A stretch of 9,649 nt of DNA, from NCBI GenBank assembly GCA_938008005.1, contig CALLLZ010000040.1, positions 1 through 9,649 on the forward strand, given 5' to 3'. Each line of letters opens with the position of its first letter. Positions within the stretch are counted from its first letter, which is position 1. A program made the translations under genes and the position numbers. This DNA comes from an uncultured Marinicella sp. Its GTDB lineage: Bacteria; Pseudomonadota; Gammaproteobacteria; Xanthomonadales; Marinicellaceae. The notes under the pieces were generated by a model that saw nothing but the letters and a program-made list of their open reading frames with translations, had not been told where the DNA came from and searched no databases. Of the stretch, positions 6,545 through 9,649 are shown one piece after another.

Positions 6545-7816
6545 ATGATTAAAAAAATAATTTTTATACAGCTTATAACTTTTGGCCTCTTTGCACATGC
6601 AGAAACTCCAACCCTGATAAGAGCGGAAGGCTATATTGATGTCCAATCAGGTCAATTAATTAAACCTGCTAATATCTTGGTCACAGGCAACTTGATCTCT
6701 GCAATTAATCCCAAAATAGTTCCTGAGGAGGTTAAGACCATTGATTTATCAGGTAAATTTCTGCTGCCTGGCTTAATGGATATGCATACCCATTTAGATC
6801 TTGATTTTAACAATGGTTTTGATGACATCATCACCAAAGAAACAGCCAGTAAAGGCGCCATCCGTGGCGTTAAGAATGCACAAAGAACATTGCTGGCAGG
6901 TTTCACCACTGTCAGGAACATTGGCCAAGTACATCTAACCACTGATATGATTGATGTGGCATTGGCGCAAGCATCTGACTCTGGTTGGATAGTAGCACCC
7001 AGGATCATCCCGGCTGGACACATGATAAGTATTCAAGGTGGTCATGGTGACTTAACCTTAGGTTTGGCTGCTGATTTAATCCAACAAACACCCAAAAATG
7101 GCATCATCAACGGACCACAAGAAGCCATTGCAGCGGTTAGATATCAAATAAAGAACGGAGCCAAGGTGATTAAAATGCACGCCACTTCTGGAGTACTTTC
7201 CCTAGAAGACAGTGTGGGTGCTCAACAATTAAGTACTGATGAAATGGTAGCCATAGTCGAAGAAGCTCATAGACATCACATTCGTGTAGCAGCCCACGCC
7301 CATGGAACTGAAGGTATAAAGGCGGCCATTCGAGCTGGCGTCCATTCTATAGAACACGGCTCTTTACTCGATAATGAAGGCATTAAATTAATGAAAAAGA
7401 ACGATGTTTACCTGGTACCTACCATCGGTGCTGATGATTTCATAGATACCAGTAAACTGCATCCCAAATTGGCCAAAAAGGCTGAATATGTGATGCCATT
7501 GGCACAAAAAAATCTCAAGAAAGCCATTAAAGCCGGAGTTAAAATAGCTCTGGGTACCGACGCGCCCTTAATTCCGCATGGCCAAAATGCGCATGAGTTA
7601 TCAGCCATGATGAAACATGGCATGAGTGCCATAGACGCGATCCAATCTGCTACCATAAACTCAGCTGACTTACTGGGAGTGGCAGATCGTGGAGAAATCA
7701 AAGTCGGGCTGTTAGCTGACCTCATCGCAGTTGATGAAAACCCACTAAGTAACATTAAAACCTTAGAAGCAATTCCTTTTGTAATGAAAGGAGGTCAAGT
7801 TTATAAATTTCCTTAA
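6545..7816 (+). CDS. Exported metal-dependent amidohydrolase (Xaa-Pro/Xaa-Arg dipeptidase-like)
   Basis: This 423-residue enzyme of the amidohydrolase superfamily carries a signal peptide, MIKKIIFIQLITFGLFAHA, cut before ETPTL. The likely binuclear metal site is visible: MHTH (H81, H83), the bridging carboxylated lysine in AKVIKMHATSG (K210), AHAHG (H251, H253), SIEHGS (H271) and LGTDAP (D339). The pattern resembles periplasmic dipeptidases of the imidazolonepropionase/prolidase-like subgroup that release residues such as Pro or Arg, but the substrate is inferred from family resemblance only. The frame could begin at GTG 6512. I chose ATG 6545 because AAAGG (6532-6536) lies eight bases upstream and the signal peptide then starts cleanly. 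It is divergent from the secreted unknown protein, with 120 bases between the two starts, and is probably monocistronic. Confidence 0.88.
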   Translation: MIKKIIFIQLITFGLFAHAETPTLIRAEGYIDVQSGQLIKPANILVTGNLISAINPKIVPEEVKTIDLSGKFLLPGLMDMHTHLDLDFNNGFDDIITKETASKGAIRGVKNAQRTLLAGFTTVRNIGQVHLTTDMIDVALAQASDSGWIVAPRIIPAGHMISIQGGHGDLTLGLAADLIQQTPKNGIINGPQEAIAAVRYQIKNGAKVIKMHATSGVLSLEDSVGAQQLSTDEMVAIVEEAHRHHIRVAAHAHGTEGIKAAIRAGVHSIEHGSLLDNEGIKLMKKNDVYLVPTIGADDFIDTSKLHPKLAKKAEYVMPLAQKNLKKAIKAGVKIALGTDAPLIPHGQNAHELSAMMKHGMSAIDAIQSATINSADLLGVADRGEIKVGLLADLIAVDENPLSNIKTLEAIPFVMKGGQVYKFP

Positions 7817-7826
7817 TTCATTTAAT

Positions 7827-7986
7827 GAGACCTCTGTATAAGTCTGGGTCTTTGGAAAAAAGAGTTGAAAAGCCAAAGTTCAAGGCAGGAAACGCAAGTA
7901 ATAGCTAGCTATTGATTAGTTTTCTAACGCAGAAATTTGGGTTTTCAAACTTTCTTAACATGATCCACGACTTATGCAGAGATCTC
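7827..7986. mobile_element. 160-bp palindromic MITE-like element with TTAAT target duplication
   Basis: The ends are inverted repeats: GAGACCTCTGTATAAGTC at the left and GAGATCTCTGCATAAGTC (reverse complement) at the right, 16 of 18 identical. Directly outside lies TTAAT on both sides (7822-7826 and 7987-7991), as expected for a 5-bp target-site duplication. The whole element folds on itself around the 14-base perfect palindrome AATAGCTAGCTATT (7900-7913), and the symmetry centre of the ends and of the core coincide exactly. By hand count about 53 of the 80 base pairs match. It has no reading frame of note, so movement would need a transposase supplied in trans. The family is not identified. 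If transcribed it would form one long imperfect hairpin. Confidence 0.75.
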
Positions 7987-7992
7987 TTAATA

Positions 7993-8024
7993 CCACTTTA
8001 AACCGTCCGATTCATTTAAAGTGG
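7993..8024. terminator. Ten-bp hairpin between convergent genes, possible terminator
   Basis: CCACTTTAAA (7993-8002) and TTTAAAGTGG (8015-8024) form a perfect 10-bp stem with a 12-base loop. It sits between the convergent amidohydrolase and small lipoprotein genes, 16 bases past the latter's stop codon. There is no proper T tract on either side, so it is a weak intrinsic terminator at best. Without the adjacent mobile element it would lie about 16 bases after the amidohydrolase stop. Confidence 0.45.
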
Positions 8025-8040
8025 CTAAATACAACTGTTA

Positions 8041-8307
8041 CTAAGCCGCATCAATTTCATCTATGATTTCATCCATAGCTTCACATTGTGCGTCTAAATC
8101 ATCTCCTGAGACTTGTTGGCCAATTGTCATCATTTTTGTGGTCAGTGTAGTTAATTTACTTGGGTCAGTCATGGCCAGTTTAGACATTTTCTCCGTCAGC
8201 TCTTGAGTCTTCTTTTTAATTAACTCTTCTGTACAAGGCTCTCCTGCACAAGCCGATAACAATATGATGACCAACAATGAAATCAGAGTTCTGATTGTTT
8301 TTTTCAT
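8041..8307 (-). CDS. Small outer-membrane-type lipoprotein of unknown function
   Basis: The 88-residue product starts MKKTIRTLISLLVIILLSAC, a lipoprotein signal peptide with the lipobox LSAC and C20 as the lipidated residue. The residue after C20 is Ala, not Asp, so by the usual rule it should go to the outer membrane. The mature part is about 69 residues, predicted mostly helical, Lys/Thr-rich in the middle and acidic at the C-terminus (DEIIDEIDAA). Two further cysteines (C25, C74) could form a disulfide. AAGGG on the complement (8316-8320) lies eight bases before the ATG. I do not recognise a family. It lies 43 bases downstream of the YSC84-family gene on the same strand, so the two may be co-transcribed. 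Confidence 0.8.
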   Translation of the reverse strand: MKKTIRTLISLLVIILLSACAGEPCTEELIKKKTQELTEKMSKLAMTDPSKLTTLTTKMMTIGQQVSGDDLDAQCEAMDEIIDEIDAA

Positions 8308-8350
8308 TTAATAAGCCCTTTTAATGGGTGACATTTGATTATAGCTTGAA

Positions 8351-8881
8351 TCAGCGCTTTATTTGTGTGAATCTTGAACCCTCTAAGGTTAGGTTAAACA
8401 TCAGTCCCTTGTTACTGAAAACGAAACCAACTACAGGGTCTTTAATATCTAAAGTATTGATATCTTCACCAACTCCCCATTTAACCACTGCAACAGATCC
8501 ATCAACACCAGCTTTCCACCCTTTTTTATCGCGAAAATCATTCAAGGCTTGCTGAGTCATGAATACCACCACTACAGATTTAGATTGAGCACCTGCCTGA
8601 AAACCAATAGATGCGGCTGCAGTCTTGTAGTATGCAATATTTTGACCGCCTTGTCGCAGTACGCCTTCACCATATTCTCCACCAATACCAAAACCAGCTT
8701 TCAAGACTTGAGGAAAAATCAAAACTGCAGCAGCGCCATCCAAAAAGGCTTGTCCGCCCACCACTTCTTCTATGAATCTTTTACTGGTGGCATCAGCCAA
8801 TATATTAATTTCTTGTTTTGACTTAGCTATTGCATTGGTTAATGGAAACAACAACAAAATAATTAGGGATAGTTTCTTCAT
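8351..8881 (-). CDS. YSC84/SYLF-domain protein, exported
   Basis: The product is 176 residues with a signal peptide (MKKLSLIILLLFPLTNAIA, cut near residue 19) and a single SYLF (YSC84-type) domain. Diagnostic stretches are VVGGQAFLDGAAAVLIFPQV (40-59), KAGFGIGGEYGEGVL (61-75), SIGFQAGAQSKSVVVVFMT (91-109), GWKAGVDGSVAVVKWG (121-136) and PVVGFVFSNKGLMFNLTLEG (149-168). In eukaryotes this domain binds phosphoinositides and actin; bacterial members are exported and their role is mostly unknown, perhaps at the envelope lipid surface. A TTG start at 8893 would add four residues. I prefer the ATG at 8881 because the signal peptide begins there, although neither start has a clear Shine-Dalgarno sequence. 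The small lipoprotein gene follows on the same strand. Confidence 0.88.
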   Translation of the reverse strand: MKKLSLIILLLFPLTNAIAKSKQEINILADATSKRFIEEVVGGQAFLDGAAAVLIFPQVLKAGFGIGGEYGEGVLRQGGQNIAYYKTAAASIGFQAGAQSKSVVVVFMTQQALNDFRDKKGWKAGVDGSVAVVKWGVGEDINTLDIKDPVVGFVFSNKGLMFNLTLEGSRFTQIKR

Positions 8882-8936
8882 TTCAATATACAAGAAGATG
8901 ATTAAATTGCTATCCTACCACAGCTTAATTAAATTC

Positions 8937-9177
8937 TGAGATATTCATATTTCCCTGCTTAATCCTTAAGTACTCAGTTGCTCCAACAGAGCGCTTAAAT
9001 TCATGCCCTAAGGAGCTTTCAAAATCATCCAATCTCATCATTGGATGATTTTGAGATAGAATGACCAGTCAAGTAATCACCCGCCTGCCTTAAGGGCCTA
9101 TGGTGATCTTGCAAATCTATGAAGCAACAGTTGAGCTTCTAGGGCAGCCAGAAAGCTTTGAATAAACCTGGGTCTCA
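8937..9177. repeat. Large imperfect palindrome filling most of the 8894-9212 gap
   Basis: This gene-free stretch of 319 bases holds no credible coding frame. Outward from the strong hairpin at 9017-9056, matching blocks recur in inverted order. The left-arm reverse complement GGAGCAACTGAG pairs with GAAGCAACAGTTGAG (9121-9135), CCTTAGGGC pairs with CCTTAAGGGC (9088-9097), and TGAGATATTC (8937-8946) resembles the right end read in reverse, TGAGACCCAGG. The right arm carries about 30-40 extra bases near the centre. TTAA lies just outside the right end and close to the left end. The right end in reverse, TTAATGAGACC, is identical for 11 bases to the left boundary of the MITE at 7822-7832. A decayed palindromic repeat or MITE is the best reading; limits are approximate. 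Confidence 0.45.
9017..9056. repeat. Strong 14-18 bp hairpin, possible terminator
   Basis: CAAAATCATCCAAT (9020-9033) and ATTGGATGATTTTG (9040-9053) are perfect reverse complements with a six-base loop CTCATC. Three further pairs, one of them a wobble, extend the foot. It lies between two minus-strand genes, about 157 bases past the end of the DUF6491-like remnant and 136 bases before the YSC84-family start. The flanking T tract is only four bases and lies inside the stem, so it is not a classic terminator. It forms the core of a larger palindrome and may simply be the tip of a repeat element. Confidence 0.7.
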
Positions 9178-9212
9178 TTAAGAGAAGCCAACAAATTTTA
9201 TGAGTCCTTTAT

Positions 9213-9584
9213 TTAATTACTAAAATCTAGCAAGGCTTGTCTTTGTAATGCATTCAACTCATAAATACTGTCTATAGTGCATTCTTGTTGGAGTTGGCCA
9301 AGCACCCGTATCGAATCAAACTTAGCGTTCAAATTACGCGTTGAACCCTGATTAACTTGAATGCTATTGGCAAAAGGCAAGTCATTACAAGCAGATAATA
9401 ATTTGATTAAAAAACGCCTGCCTTGTTTGCTGCGTAATATCAAATAACGTTCATTCAGTGATTGCCAACCCACTAAGCGGAAATTTTGTACTCGATCTTG
9501 TTTAATCCACCCTTGCTTTTCTAGAAAGCTGTCATAGTTGATGCGTTTGTTTCTCTGGTTTTGGCAAGCACTTAAGGAGATCCT
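9213..9584 (-). pseudogene. DUF6491-like lipoprotein gene lacking its start and signal peptide
   Basis: The minus-strand frame open from 9587 down to the stop at 9213-9215 encodes SLSACQNQ, then NFRLVGWQSLNERYLILRSK (about residues 36-55 of the open frame), FLIKLLSACNDLPFA, NAKFDSIRVLG and the ending ECTIDSIYEL. The order FRxxGWxSL, hydrophobic strand, C-x-L, FDSI, C-x-I-x-SIY is what I recognise as the DUF6491-type small lipoprotein family. SLSAC looks like the end of a lipoprotein signal peptide, but an in-frame TAA (9588-9590) lies only seven codons before its Cys. No ATG, GTG or TTG occurs until a GTG at 9473, inside the conserved GWQSL region. Translation from 9473 would give 86 residues with no signal and a damaged domain. 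I judge it a 5'-truncated pseudogene; a start at 9473 or a sequence error in the lost region is the alternative. Confidence 0.55.
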
Positions 9585-9649
9585 GATTTATTATTTCAAA
9601 AGCAGTCTCAGATGATAAAATAGTTAATGACTCCGAATTATTAAATGCT

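Noticed and set aside
9532..9648. Minus-strand frame open to the right edge (38 codons, containing SSETAFEIINQDLLKC)
   Set aside because: It is partial, unrecognised and overlaps the DUF6491-like frame; used only as a hint of a junction, not called as a gene.

Overview
The window looks like chromosomal DNA of a moderately AT-rich gammaproteobacterium. The evidence is the run glyA, nusB, thiL, pgpA with gammaproteobacterial-style proteins, together with several exported envelope proteins (an Sec-type amidohydrolase, a small lipoprotein, a YSC84/SYLF protein and a DUF6491-like lipoprotein remnant). The genus cannot be named from sequence alone.

Layout. Positions 1-427 are gene-poor: a perfect palindrome (49-71), a decayed minus-strand serine-recombinase fragment (about 159-285) and a plausible promoter for glyA. 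Positions 428-5781 form one tightly packed plus-strand unit: glyA (serine/glycine and one-carbon metabolism), nusB (rRNA antitermination), thiL (last step of thiamine diphosphate synthesis), pgpA (phosphatidylglycerol synthesis), a saccharopine-dehydrogenase-family oxidoreductase and an MscS-like membrane channel. thiL/pgpA overlap by 8 bases and the last pair by 4. Positions 5846-6424 hold a minus-strand secreted protein of unknown function. It is divergent from an exported metal-dependent amidohydrolase (6545-7816).

After the amidohydrolase lies a 160-bp, end-to-end palindromic MITE-like element (7827-7986) flanked by a 5-bp direct repeat TTAAT. It is followed by a separate hairpin, then by a minus-strand group of envelope genes: a small lipoprotein (8041-8307) and a YSC84/SYLF protein (8351-8881). 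Next comes a 319-bp gap dominated by a strong hairpin within a larger imperfect palindrome. The window ends with a DUF6491-like lipoprotein gene (9213-9584) that has lost its start codon and signal peptide.

Most of the window is ordinary housekeeping and envelope content; I see no defence, CRISPR, toxin-antitoxin or biosynthetic system. The points most worth a second look are: (1) thiL, whose conserved N-terminus is one base out of frame with the obvious ATG; (2) the MITE with a visible target duplication; (3) the second large palindrome; (4) the recombinase remnant next to glyA; (5) the beheaded lipoprotein gene at the right edge.
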